In this document: piece after piece, positions 23,168 through 34,900 of the stretch
Position numbering within the stretch: position 1 is the stretch's first letter
Layout of the letters: each line of letters begins with the position of its first letter
Assembly (NCBI GenBank): GCA_033816765.1
Contig: CM066290.1
Location: forward strand, 2,976,001-3,040,000
From: Nothopassalora personata
Taxonomy: Eukaryota; Ascomycota; Dothideomycetes; Mycosphaerellales; Mycosphaerellaceae
DNA: 64,000 nt
Direction: 5' to 3'
Made by a program: the position numbers and the translations under genes
Notes under the pieces: generated by a model
Database searches by the model: none
Told to the model about the DNA's origin: nothing
The model's input: the letters and a program-made list of their open reading frames with translations, nothing else

Positions 23168-23464
23168 GTTGTCGACGGCCAGTCTGGTGTTGAGGCAGAC
23201 CATCATTGCCATAGCCATGTTATATACCGCTAGCGATTACTCAGAGGCCCAGCAATGCTGAGACTGAACGGCTGCGCTGAAGTCTCAAGATCTTGGTGGC
23301 CAAGATGCTACCGGGCTTGTCTTTCCAGGATCTCGCCAACCTGGTCGACCAATTGGTTTGTGTTTCCTGGACCAATTCCTGGATTTGGCCGATCCGTTCG
23401 ACGAGTGTCAACATTCTGTCCTACATGTACCATAGACTTGGCAGCAGTTTTGTTGTTGCCTGAG

Positions 23465-24464
23465 TCATGTCATAGTCTGGAGATGATGTAGATGCCTCGG
23501 TAAAAGACGGACTTCGATTGTATGCGCAGGCATAAATTGAGAGGCGAGCACATCGTAGGCGTTGTGCTCCACGTCGTCCGCCCGACGAGAAAGGCCCATG
23601 TTCTCCATCTTCCGTACCATCACAGCCTTCGTAGCGATCACACGGCAAATCTCCCATTGTGCTGAGGTGGATGACCAGACGCCTTGCCTGAGCACGTCCG
23701 AGAGAGGACTGGTGACTTCGTACATTGGAGACACCACGGCCGACAGGCCATCTCCGATCGAGCATATAGCGTTTCGGGCTCGTAAAGAGTACCCCGGATC
23801 TGTAGCATTCAGCTCACAACGAACTTCGAGATACAGTCCAGGTAGAGCTTCCGATAAGTCATTCACGCTGGACAGGATCCAGCCGGGAAACGGCCAGCAT
23901 ATGGTGGTGCCCATTGTTCGAAATCGGCAGTGATGGATGCAGTCTAATGTCCCTTCTACCCGAGCCATATTGGAGTGTCGTTTCGTGTCAGAGAGTCTTC
24001 CTGACCGCTTGTAGGCTAACGCGGCTCACTTTTCTTTGTGCGTGGCTCGTCATACTGTGCTACGCCAGTCGAGTGTCTCCTTACACTCTGGCAGTATCGC
24101 AGGTAAGGTAGATGTGGTCGAAGAGCTCTCTGAGGTGCGTGTGCCGGAGACCGTCGGTCTCAGAAGCAAGCCGCTTTCATGTCATCAACATTCATCCTGT
24201 GAACGCCGCTGAACATGCTCGGAGTCTTCACCACAGCGCCGGATCCTTCATGGCGGCTAATATCTGCCTTTGCCGCTCTTTCTCGGCACGCCGCTCCAAG
24301 GTCGTGGTCCTCCGAAAGCGCAGACAGTTCTTGGAGTACATCTTCCGTATCGACCTTCTGAGCCGCGCATCGTCCTTGAGGTCTTCCAACTCGATGCTCT
24401 CCTGATCTAAAGTCGCTGTCGGTGTCGATTGCGACTCTTTGGAATGGACAACCCCCATGATCAC
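23465..24464 (-). other. Two coding-like reverse frames, unidentified
   Basis: A frame at 23465-23968 (167 codons) includes QWEICRVIATKAVMVRKMEN and GLSRRADDVEHNAYDVLASQ, and a frame at 24228-24464 includes SIELEDLKDDARLRRSIRK and RRAEKERQRQILAAMKD. Both have coding-like composition, but I could not join them by a convincing intron and recognise neither. They may be one hypothetical gene, two small genes, or decayed remains. Confidence 0.3.
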
Positions 24465-25229
24465 TAGAGATGCGAGGACATTGTTCCTGCGGGCGCGATT
24501 TTTGCATCGACAAGTGTGTAAAATGGCAGGCGTCCTAGCTTCGGCTCCAGGGAATAGGTTCTACAGAAAGGTGGGTGGTCGCGTGAACATCACTCCAACC
24601 CTCTTACTATCTCGATGACGGCCACCGGCCGCAGCCGAAATCCTGGTACCTGTCACAGTCACAAGGATTTCTGATCGCGGCGTAGCGGTCAACGACGACT
24701 TATCGGCGCCAAGGATCTGGTATGCATGTCCATTTACGGACCTTATCCTCACATACAATATCTTGAACAGCTCTCAGCATAGAAAGGGCACTTCACGAGG
24801 GCACGAACACACCAGGGCACTTTCTTCGCAAGAGACATTCACGAAACACACGACAAATGATGTCTATTCAAAAGTCAACGTCAAGCTCGCAGCTTAGTAT
24901 TCTCTGAGAAAGTACATTCTCGATTATACCACATTCTACAGTGCCTACTTTTGTCTTTGAAAGAGGCTGCTCCGGTACGCACATCAAGTTCCACGATAAT
25001 CTGCCCTAAAGATGAATCCTTTTGCTTGTCTCACGCTTGAACGACGAACTACGCCTGCGCAGACGTCGAGCAAATGACACGGACACATCGATACGAAGCA
25101 CCACTACCTACCCATGCACTCCTGTCAGCCAGATAGGCCACCACAACATTCAACCATCGGAAAAACAATTGGTGCAAAAGATCCGCAGCGCTCTGTTGTC
25201 ACAGAGAAGATTCTGAAAGTATCGCTTCT
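24465..25229. other. Intergenic, no supported gene
   Basis: I see nothing beyond short random frames in this stretch downstream of the MFS pseudogene. Confidence 0.45.
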
Positions 25230-26500
25230 AGAACGTGTGCAGCCTTGCAATCGAGAAGGGGCAAATTTGCGTTGGCCCTTGGACCTGCTATAAGCGAGGC
25301 TGCCAACAATCGCAGCGGGGAGACGCTTCTGTAGCGGAGATGGTGCTTTCTGGGTCGGTGGTTGGCTCGATCTTCTTGCGGATCCAGTAGAATTATGGTG
25401 GAGTGAAGATGATGGCTCCGACTAAGAGGCCGATGTATGAGAGGCCTAGCTCGCTGAGGTTGAAATGGTAGATCCCGTTCAAGACGAGTGGGAAGGCCTC
25501 GAAGCAGCAGTAATGTAGCGCGTAGATTAGGCCTAGATAGAGCTTCGTAGCCATTAGGATGGGCCCGGTAAAGCACAGTACAAAAGGGCGTTAAAGGAAC
25601 GAGATGACGATTTCCTTGATCGGCAATTTCTCATCTTCGATTTCTGCGGCGGCGTGGTATTCCTTGTCGCCCGGCATCTTGCGGTTCTTTGTTGCGCGGC
25701 GGAAGAGGATGTTGGCTGAACTGGTCTCAATCAACGCGAAGACAAGTAAAACCGAGGGAAAAGCGTTTAGCCAGATGAGTTTCCCGATGGACCACTTCCA
25801 CCCATTCGCCATGACTGCAAAGCCAGCAGCAAAGGGACCTAGGACTGGACCACATATTGCAAAGTTGCCCCAGATTCCGATGGCGTAGGAGACTTTCTTG
25901 GGTGACCACACAACACCAAGCGATCCGAAGAATCAAGTCAAGAACCGAAAGGCCAGTGGCACGACGATGTACTTAGCGTACACCACACCAAATTTCATGA
26001 AGAGAAATATGAGTTGCGTGATGACATGGACAGGCATACGACCTATCGGCGGTGCCTCAGGGAACGGAGCTAGAATCATTGGTCCAATACCATGGCCAAA
26101 GACGAACAAGGAGAGGCCCACTGTTGCGGTGACGCGGCCAACTTGGAACTATTCAGTGATGCCTTGCAGACCAACGGTGTAGATAGTTGAGCCGATGTAG
26201 ATGGAGAATGTGAGAATGCATATCACCGCAGTCGAGGAGGTTTACTTCCGTGTGGCCAATCCTGTTGGCTGTCTGGATCTGTGTCCCTCCCCCACTTAAC
26301 GAGATGTCCTCCCACTCCTATTTCGGCGATCTTGTCTCTGGTCGAGCCGCCAGATTTTCCTGAAGGTCGGCTGGCTGATCGATTGAGGGTATTCTGCCGA
26401 CTGAGTTGCTCGCCAAGTTTGTCAGGCGTCGATACTTCTGGTGTTAGTGCTGCTAGCAGTCTGTTGCCAGATATTATTTTGTGGTTCTGCCGGCGACTGT
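25230..26500 (-). pseudogene. MFS drug/polyamine-type transporter pseudogene
   Basis: Read on the reverse strand: an N-terminal cytosolic part with LVKWGRDTDPDSQQDWPHG (the DPxNPQNWP-like signature of DHA1 transporters), then after a frame change TAVICILTFSIYIGSTIYT, a stop TAG at 26149-26151, FVFGHGIGPMILAPFPEAPP (motif C region), a further stop near 25933, WGNFAICGPVLGPFAAGFAV, the central loop PGDKEYHAAAEIEDEKLP, another stop at about 25591, and TGPILMATKLYLGLIYALHY. After about 25390 the similarity fades, so the C-terminal membrane helices are missing. Several stops and at least one frameshift show that the gene is dead. It was a 12- or 14-helix proton antiporter of the plasma membrane by family. 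Confidence 0.8.
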
Positions 26501-27293
26501 GTTTTAGAAGAAGTCTCTCGGTGCCATCTTGAGGACATGTTGTTTGTGCGCGTTTGAGCCAATGCGGTTTCGAAGCTGCATGTTTGTGCGATGTGTCAGA
26601 GAGCATTATTCGATGCCGTCGAAACCAATGTTTGTAGAAGACTGGCTACAAACACGGAGCCAAGCTCTCCCCTTATATACTGCATCAGAGGCTGTTCGTG
26701 GCCTACATGAACAACTTCCCGTCCTGACATTATGTATGCGACTCTGATCAGCTTTGCTATGATTGAGACGAGCTTCGGAGCTTGGCAGAGCATTGGAGGT
26801 GCCATACAGCGATGAAATCAACATATGGGAGTATCTGAAGTGTACTCTCAGGCTCCACTTCGAGCGGTCTCTTGAACTCTAAATCCTGATGATTGAGCGG
26901 AATTGGATCGTTTCGAGCTTTTGGCGGGCCAAGACCCTGGCAGACCACTGAGATGAACTACCTAGGTGCCGTCATCATACCAGATCCTCCATCTTGACGG
27001 AGTAACAAGTCGTTTTGGACCCGATCATGACCTAGCGGAAAGACAAGCACTGCATGTGACAAAGCTTAAGTACGTCTGCTCTTGTAGGCACTCGTCATGA
27101 TTGCTTTCAAGTGCGACCTGCACGTAGAGAGAAGAAGGCTCACTGGCCAAGTAGTCCCGCCGGGTCAAAAGACATTTGTCGACCTTTCCATGCCCCGGCA
27201 TGAGTGAGTCGCCCATTGTCACGTTTCGATGAAGTGCTCCTTTGAGTGCACCTGTCGTGCTATAGCACTTGCTCATTGCTGTCCACCCATCCT
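26501..27293. other. Intergenic, no supported gene
   Basis: No feature is recognised between the MFS remnant and the 3' end of the OGFr-domain gene. Confidence 0.45.
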
Positions 27294-27980
27294 TCAGGCC
27301 TCTGCCGGCTTGAGCCACGCCACGCCTTTAGCATGCTCGTTGTCCTCACTGGGTGGCAGGTGCAGAGGGCGGCTCGCGGCACGCTCCCAGTACATCAAAC
27401 TGCGAGAGCTAACACCCTCGGCGTTGTCCTGAAGGACCTGGTGAAACGCCTGAGCTGTCTCTTCGAGTCCGAGAACGCGAAGGCAACGAATGATACGGCT
27501 GATGCGGAGGTGGTTGTGGTCGACGCGGGTCAGCCAGGTGTTCTGAGCGAGCTTCTTGAAGTCCGGCTTCGGCTCCAGGACTGGAGCAGTCTCGTCTCCC
27601 TTGATATTGAAAGCGTAGAAGTCAGCGATGCGCGTGAAAGCGCGGAACAGCTGCTTGCGGAGGTCTTCACGTTCGAGAAATGCAGTCCGAGTACCTTTCT
27701 TGATGATTGGTGCGCCTGAACGAATTAATACGTCAGCCTGAGGAACCTCTCAAACGACCTGCTAGCATTTGAGAAGAGACTGTTGCATTTACTTACCTGG
27801 GTTGATGGGAGATGGCTCTGGGAGCGGGAACAAGACCTGGATGTAGTCGTGATGGTACTCGAGCTCGTTGTCTTTGAACTTCAGGATGTCTTCGAGACTG
27901 CGACCTTCATCGTCCTTGGCAGCCTCATCGCCGTAGAAGCGCACGATGAACGGCTTCGGCTTCTCTGCTCCAGCAGCCAT
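27294..27980 (-). CDS. OGFr-domain protein, 201 residues
   Basis: Exon 1 (27797-27980) and exon 2 (27294-27715) join across an 81-bp intron (GTAAGT...TTCAG) to give MAAGAEKPKPFIVRFYGDEA followed by ILKFKDNELEYHHDYIQVLF, PLPEPSPINPGAPIIKKGT and a helical end with NHLRISRIIRCLRVLGLEET. The HDYIQ-LFPLPEPS-N block is the hallmark of the opioid growth factor receptor conserved region, present as a stand-alone domain in many fungi and bacteria, where its function is unknown. The receptor name should not be taken to imply opioid signalling. The intron falls exactly inside the conserved NPGAPI segment and is needed to restore it. The gene is divergent from snx41 with about 670 bp between starts. Confidence 0.85.
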
Positions 27981-28653
27981 GACTGGTAAGTGCCCGAGGG
28001 TTGCGCTTGGAGTATGAGCCTGTTTCGGTGGCTTCCTCTGTAGTGAAGTTACGTGGCAGATTTGTGCGGTGGAAGGGAGTGGCTGCCGCGTCAGGAAAAG
28101 TGTTGACTGAAGCCAAAGGTGCATTAAGAGGAAAGCGCGAGTTTATGAAGTGAGCTAGGCGCGTTGACATGGTCAGTTGCATTCACTTCGCGGAGCATGT
28201 GGCCTATTGTTGCCTCCAGCGTGAATGCTCTGCTATACTTTTCCTGCAATCACGAACCTACACCTTCAATGTTATCGTCATCACATTAGTGAAGTTTCTG
28301 ATGCCACAATCCAGCCGACGGCATGATTCATCAGAATGGCAGTGAACGATTGTAATGTGTGGACGGAGGCAGACGCCGATTTCGATGTTGAAGGTGAGAG
28401 TTATTGATGTTCCTCCTCCCCTGCAATCTGCGTCATGACGGCAGGAACCGCCAGCGCTGCGCTGCACCAGGCCAACCACTTGCACATGGACATGCGCTCG
28501 AGCTTGGAGCTTGGAGCTCCGACGACAGGCAGACAGTCATATCCAACAGCTTCGCATACGATATTTCGCTGCACAAAGTCATCGTCCACTCTGGCAGCAG
28601 CGTCGGTCCTCACTACTGCATCCGCATAATCACGAGCGCAACATCCAGGCAGC
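27981..28653. promoter_or_regulatory. Shared upstream region of OGFr-domain gene and snx41
   Basis: Two divergent genes start at either end of this 673-bp stretch. Open frames within it have no family resemblance. Specific sites cannot be named. Confidence 0.45.
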
Positions 28654-30647
28654 ATGTGGGACGACGAGGACAACAACCCATACGGTTCATTCGTTCGCCG
28701 CGACTCAGAGTCGGATGTCCAGTCTCCAACAGAACGTTCGTGGCATTCCTCGTGGTACATGCTGGTCATGTTGGCGACTGACAACAAACGCATCAGGTTT
28801 CAACAGACCCCCGACCCCTCCATCAGGCCGCTCCTCGCCCGACCAGACGCCTCGGTTCATCTCACGACCTAGCGATCTGAGTGATGAAGAGCTCGACGAT
28901 GACCGACGCCAAGGGCCGAAAGTGCAGCCGAAAGAGGGAGGCTATGACAGCAGGATAGAGCAGATCCTCTACGAACACCCCGACCTGGAAATCCAGATCA
29001 CCCATGCGGGTAAGAACACGGAAGGTGGAGGTGGCTTCATTACATATACCATAAGGACCGGCGAGATCGAAGTTCGACGACGGTATTCCGAATTCGCATC
29101 GCTACGGCAGACATTGGTCGGCCTACACCCAACCTTGATCGTACCTCCCATACCAGAGAAGCACAGCATAGCAGATTATGCAGCGAAGCCGACAAAGGCC
29201 AAAGAGGATGTTGGCATCATTGAGCTGAGGCAGCGCATGCTCACGACCTTCCTGAATAGATGTCGGCAGATGAAGCAGATCCGGGAAGACGGCGTCTGGT
29301 GGAGGTTCCTGGATCCGAACGTCAGCTGGAACGAGGTGCTACATTCGCATCCTGTTGCCAGCGTGCCCAAGAACAACCTCAAGGCACCACCTCTGGATCC
29401 GGCCAACCCGACCCAAGGACACCAGTGGCTGCCAGTGCCCTCACAGAATGCCAAATTACGTTCCTCCTCAGGCTCATCAGCTTCTGGCACGCCTACGTCT
29501 CCGCCAGCGCAGGCTGCCTTACCTTCTGCGGCGGCCCACACTACTCCCCAAGTTCAATACATGCGATTTCCACCGTCCACACAAGAGCTCAGCGAAAGCG
29601 ACCTTGATCCATATTTCTCAGCATTCGAAAACAGCTCTATAGAGCTAGAGACGCTCCTGACCGGCTCCATGGAGAAAGTCAACGCGCGTCTGCTACGACA
29701 CATGTTCAGCCTTGGCGATGACTTAATGGACCTCGGAGCGCGATACAACGCTTTCTCTCTATCAGAACAATCTGCAAGTGTGGCACATGCGATCGAGAAA
29801 GCTGGGCAGGCTTGCGACTTCACCTACATTCAGTCTCGCGATCTTGTGACATCACTGAGCGCTGGTTTTGCGGAGCCGATGAGGGAACACGCGCAGTTTG
29901 CCAGTGTCGTGCGAAGTGTCCTACGGTACCGAGTCTTGAAGCGAGTGCAAGAAGAAATGACACGAGACCAACTCGAGAAGAACAGGTCCAGCCTAGAACA
30001 GCTTGAAAGAAGCGAGATGGAAGCGAAGAGGATTGATCAGTACATGACATCTTCTGGAATGCACAATACGCCGAGGAGGAGCACCAGTAGCGGTGGCAAC
30101 CGCAATCGGCCGGCATACAACGATCCAGACAATGCTTCGGTTGACAGTGACTTCCCGCCGAATGTTGGAAATGTACCCAGTGCATCACAGGGCGAACCTC
30201 AGGAGAATCAACCTTACATAAGTGCACCGACTTCACCTTCCAACGGACACAAACGAGCCGCCAGCGGGATTACCAACAAGATCTTTGGACGACTGACCCA
30301 TGCAATACAAGGCGTCACCGATCAGGATCCTGAGCGAGCACGCAGAGATCTGCTCGGAAAGACGAAGGAGAGCCTTGTACATCTGGAGCAGGCTCTGGAA
30401 GTGTCGCAGCGTGATGTCAAAGATGCATCGTTAGGTGTTCTGCAAGACTTGAGGCGATTTCAAGGGCAGAAGGAGGACGATCTGAAAGACTACATGGTAA
30501 GCACAATTATATCAGCTACTGAGTCCGGCTTCCTGCTAACTTTGTTTGCAGCTGAACTTCGCCAAAGCCCACGTCGAATGGTCGAAACGTAGTCTGGACG
30601 AATGGGAAAAGGCGAAGACTGAGATACACAAGATCGAAGTGAACTGA
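28654..30647 (+). CDS. snx41: Sorting nexin 41 / Atg20-type PX-BAR protein, 625 residues
   Basis: Exons 28654-28735, 28797-30496 and 30552-30647 join across introns of 61 and 55 bp. The start MWDDEDNNPYGSF is the usual N-terminus of fungal Snx41. A PX domain (about 85-205) contains EVRRRYSEFASLRQTL and LIVPPIPEKHS, which bind phosphatidylinositol 3-phosphate; the rest (about 270-620) is a helical BAR-like region with LETLLTGSMEKVNARLLRHM and, in exon 3, FAKAHVEWSKRSLDEWEKAK. The protein should act on early endosomes with Snx4 in retrieval of cargo to the Golgi and in selective autophagy. The first donor is GTTCGT, weaker than the others, but it restores the expected PTERFNRPPTPPS join. An internal Ser/Pro/Asn-rich insertion (about 455-520) is low complexity. 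Confidence 0.92.
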
Positions 30648-31149
30648 GGCGCGCTGGCCCAGTGATGTTACAATAATGCTAGTAATGATACCCAGTAGAT
30701 CGCTGGGCTGCTGAATGTATAGCACCTCTTGATGAGTGATGCCTTCATTGTACAGGTGGGCTGATGCATTGACACGGACAGCGTCCTCCGATGTGTCCTG
30801 GTCTCTACCACCGCGCAAGCCGCCACAAGCTGTCACTTGTTTCTCCACTTTCAGCTTTTTTCAGGAGAGGAGCAATATTTTCGAAGCTTATGAAGGCGGT
30901 ATGACAGCTCGTGCTTGTTGCAAGCGGACCTTTGGAGCTTGTCAATTTACAGGCCCCAGAAACCTGTCTCATGTACCTCCTCCCCGACAGGCCTCGTTCG
31001 GTTCGTCTTTTACGAGCATTGCAATAAGTCAGGTCGTACGAACTGCACATCATGACAGCCCGCCTCCATAGCGCACGTAGGCCTGGACCAGCGCACGATG
31101 ACATAGTCCTATACCTTTCACGCACGGTTCCATCCACGTCTCCACTCCT

Positions 31150-31524
31150 CTACGGCGCCTTCGTCTTCAGCTGCACGCCGTGCCACTTCTTAATCTCCTC
31201 TCCGAGCACCTGATTCACCAGTCTGTGCTGCTTGATCACGGGTAGCCCGGCGAACTTCTCGGACACTATGTCGATGCCGTACATGGAGCCGCAGCCACCG
31301 GAGATGTCTTGCACTTCGAGCTTGGTGGGTTGCAGTCCTTCTTTTATAAGGGTGAAGACTTTCCGCTCGCCTTCAGAAAGGTGATCGGGGGCTTGGATGG
31401 TGGAGTTGTGGCAGCGGATTGTGGGTGCGAAGCTGTTGCCGATTGTGAAGGTCGCTGTAGATGGAGCGAGTGGTTGCCGGATGGGTGCTCTGAGGAGGCG
31501 TGGGAGGACGGTTCGGGAGGCCAT
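31150..31524 (-). CDS. bol3: BolA-like protein 3, mitochondrial, 124 residues
   Basis: A single exon from ATG 31524 to TAG 31150. The first 45 residues (MASRTVLPRLLRAPIRQPLA) are basic, hydroxylated and acid-free, as in a mitochondrial presequence. The BolA fold follows: EGERKVFTLIKEGLQPTKLE, VQDISGGCGSMYGIDIVSEK and IKQHRLVNQVLGEEIKKWHG. The Cys in GGCGS and the conserved His in KQHR are those used to hold a [2Fe-2S] cluster together with the monothiol glutaredoxin Grx5, and BolA3 assists delivery of [4Fe-4S] clusters to mitochondrial enzymes. The frame is open further upstream to 31644, but the chosen ATG gives the clean presequence. It converges on snx41 with about 500 bp between. Confidence 0.92.
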   Translation of the reverse strand: MASRTVLPRLLRAPIRQPLAPSTATFTIGNSFAPTIRCHNSTIQAPDHLSEGERKVFTLIKEGLQPTKLEVQDISGGCGSMYGIDIVSEKFAGLPVIKQHRLVNQVLGEEIKKWHGVQLKTKAP

Positions 31525-31756
31525 TGTGGGTATGATGGTGTTCGTCGCGTGTACGTCCCTAGATACCGTGCCCAGAGGATGGATGTTTTGCTGTATCTCC
31601 AATGTTGTACGGTAGTGTTGTGCATGAAGTTCATATCGAAACACTTTCTGTTATTGACATCACCTCGGCCAACATAGATCCCGGGAGTAAGCAGAAATTC
31701 CGCAGAGCCGCATTGCCGCGCGAGTCAAGACTCACGTGCTCTCGAGTACTGATGAA

Positions 31757-31936
31757 TCATGCCGAAGGGCCGTGCAGCAAAATCCTGACAGGTTGCTCCT
31801 CAACCTCACACCTTCGCTGGGAAACGCTGACAAAACCTTTCGCCGCCGCCTGCGTCCTGGGCGCCGCCCAACGTGCATACTCCTCCAGCCGCTGATCGTA
31901 TCGCGCATTCAACTGACGCCTTGTGTCTTCATCCAT
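31757..31936 (-). CDS. Small hypothetical protein, 59 residues
   Basis: The frame starts MDEDTRRQLNARYDQRLEEY and continues ARWAAPRTQAAAKGFVSVSQ with codon use like the neighbouring genes, ending at TGA 31757. It could be a complete small charged protein or the last exon of a longer gene. No family is recognised. Confidence 0.3.
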   Translation of the reverse strand: MDEDTRRQLNARYDQRLEEYARWAAPRTQAAAKGFVSVSQRRCEVEEQPVRILLHGPSA

Positions 31937-34900
31937 TGTCGCCTTCGCCGCGGTCGGCGGAGCCCTCTATGGGACCCCCACTGGCTGGTTTCATCTGCCT
32001 TCAGCTTGAAGATCACGTCCAGGACCTGCTGGATCCGAAGTCGCAATGGAGGGAGGTACGTACCGCTTTGATCAGGACCCTGCATCTGTTATGACAATTT
32101 CGGAAGGGCCAACCATGAGCACGCAACGCGTCTAGAGGCTAACTGAGCAGGGGTCGCGTCTCACATGCTTGTACAGGACCCTGCGTTGCATGCTGTCTGG
32201 TCCTATGGCTGTTTCTGGGCATGGTCTACGACGCTGCTCGTTGCACTTGCGTCTTACTTCTCGGGCACGGCAGCGGGCATGCAAGCCAACAATGGAACCC
32301 CGACCCTACAAGAGGCCCCGCTTCCATGCGAGCTGCAGGCTGTGGACATTGGAGGAAGGACTAATGACTCTGGATTTCGTTTCTCAGCAGACCATCTCCA
32401 TTGTGGACTCCTCACTTTCCAGATTCACTTCGGCGCTTCTCCAGACCCACTGCGTAGATTGCGCATGCAGAGATATGCACCTCGCGTTTGATCTGCGGAG
32501 AAGTCGGACTCCGTGATACGCGAGGAATCGAGTTGATAGAGGAAGTACTGTACATAGCTACCCTGGTGTGTCGAAGCTGGTCGGCACGCTATCGCACGAG
32601 CTGCTCTGCGAAGTCCAGAACCACCATTGCCAGATGCCGCAACGACAGATCTGTCGACGTTCCATACGAGCCGCGGTGTCAAGACTGTTGCGTTTTCATG
32701 CTGTGCTACCACAAAGGATCATTGCCCCGATAACACTGGAGCTACGAGAGAAGGCAATTATATGTATGGGAGACAACGATAATTCCAGGCCTCCCTGTCA
32801 AGTCACACCATCAGGGTCCCAAAAGCCGCAGATTTCGGCTCCCATGGCGTGACTATTCCTGCGAGAGCTCGAATTGGCGCCCTCAACCAGCACCCACGAC
32901 AGCAAGACCGCTCGTACGTGGCGCTTTCACATGCACAGAACCTGGGGTACAGCTGTTGTGTCTGCTAAGAGGTGCACTTCGCGTTAACGGATAAGAAGAT
33001 CAGCCGTATCCTTTTGTCATGCTGATTGCTGTTCCAGTGTAGGATCTTCCTCATGTAAGCGCCGTGTGTCGCGGCATCAGGTAAAGGTTGACTGCTGGTG
33101 CCCGCAAGATCCGCTTTGCAATGACGGCTGAGCTCAACCTTCGCGGTAGCATGCAGTCGGGCCGAATACGAGGGTGGGAGCTGTCGAGGGTCTCGAGCAA
33201 GACTGCGAAAAGTGTCGTGGAGCCGGATGCATCGTGCTTGATTGAGAACGAAGAGCATGATGGTTTGCCATGAGCGTGCCCTTGGTTTGTGATGCTGTCA
33301 CCATCATGACCGGGCAACAATCCCAAGCTCTGCGACCTCGCACTGATAGGCGCCCGTATCACGTTCCATGACATCCGGCAAGCTCGAAGCACAACATGTC
33401 GGCATGCCCAGCACCGGACTGTGCCTCTCATCTGCACGAGCTCGTCTGCACGAGCACAGAATGCGGAGTGCATGCTGTTGTGGAACCATTAATCTGATCA
33501 TCGTTGCAGTGCAGTGACGCACAATTTAAACAATCAGACAATGCAGATGAGTAACAGTATCACGAAATCTCATCAGTATGATAACACGGAGTCTCACATA
33601 CCTTGCACTTTGAAAGCCACTCCACGCATATGACGATGATGCATTGTCAAGACTTCTGCACGTCTTCAATGCAGAGACTGGGAGATTCTGCAGGAGTCGA
33701 GACAGGCATTCTCCGCATTTCGTCGAAACTAGTGATCCGCTCGTCGGTATGTTGAGGATGTTGTCTCTATCACGTTGAGGTATCTGCAATCTACCTTTGT
33801 AGTCGAGACTCCGGGCGCGTAAGTGTCTGGGACAATGAAGTAATGGCGGCCCTTTCCCCAGACCCACCGAAACTGTGATATGACTGAAGTGGATGGGAGG
33901 GTCCTTGGTAACGCACGAAAAACAACGCGGACGGTTAGGAGGTTGGCTTTGTGGGTCAGCGCATGCACCCCCCTGGAGGTCTTGATGTATGTGCGTTGCG
34001 AATTCCATGCTACACAATGAGGTTCGGAGCGTTTGCCAGGCCTTTTGGGTACGCCGGCGGTACTCGGAGCGGTACTCTTGGGTTATTGGTGACACCAAGC
34101 TGGGCTGTGGCAGTGCATGATTACCTACAACGTTTGACAAAGTAGTCGTGAAACTTGTCTTGCGTTAAAGGTCGACTGATTGCTGCCTGAGCAGGTACAG
34201 TAACGCGTCCTACGCCTGAATGCAATTCTGTGCTCTCGGCCTCGCCTTAACGCGTTAGACCTTCAAAGCAATAGACGTCGCACTAAAGAGGACGAACCGC
34301 TCGACGGCGACAAACTTCGTCAACAGCCATTGAAGGTGATTTTTAATATCTTTTTCGTCATTCGTAATGCGCCCGCGCACAGAGTTGGTGATCGTCTGCG
34401 TGTCGATGGTAGCTTCGAGAACCGAGAGCAGTGATACCGTTCTGTATTGCTACCAGAACGGTTCGCAGCCGCTGGTACCGAACTCCTGTGCCAGCTTTTG
34501 TGTGGCACCAATGTTTCGCTATTGTCTTGCGAAGGAGTCTATGTAGATAGTCATTACTGGTGAGCCAGCATGCTATTACTCCTTATTACATCTTGCCTAG
34601 TGGCATGAAGGTAGCTCGTCGTCTCTGACTGGCTGAACCTTGTGCCAATGAGATATGTAGAAAGTCCTCGTTGGCACACTGCACACCGCAAGCAGGACCA
34701 TTCGTGGTAGGATCCGGGGCCTGAAGATCATCCCACAGATTGCAAGTTCCCCGCACTGAGCTGCGTTATCAAGCTCGGACTGCAGTGGAGTGCTTTTCAG
34801 AGGGCGAAAATAGAGTTTTGATCAGATGGCGGTCAAGGTGATGATCTGTGAGGCTTGCGCATCTTCCTTGCAGGGGTGCGATTAGTGTGTGCACCTTTCT

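Noticed and set aside
33526..34140. Reverse open frame of 204 codons
   Set aside because: No domain, no signal peptide, irregular composition and no conserved neighbours; likely chance.
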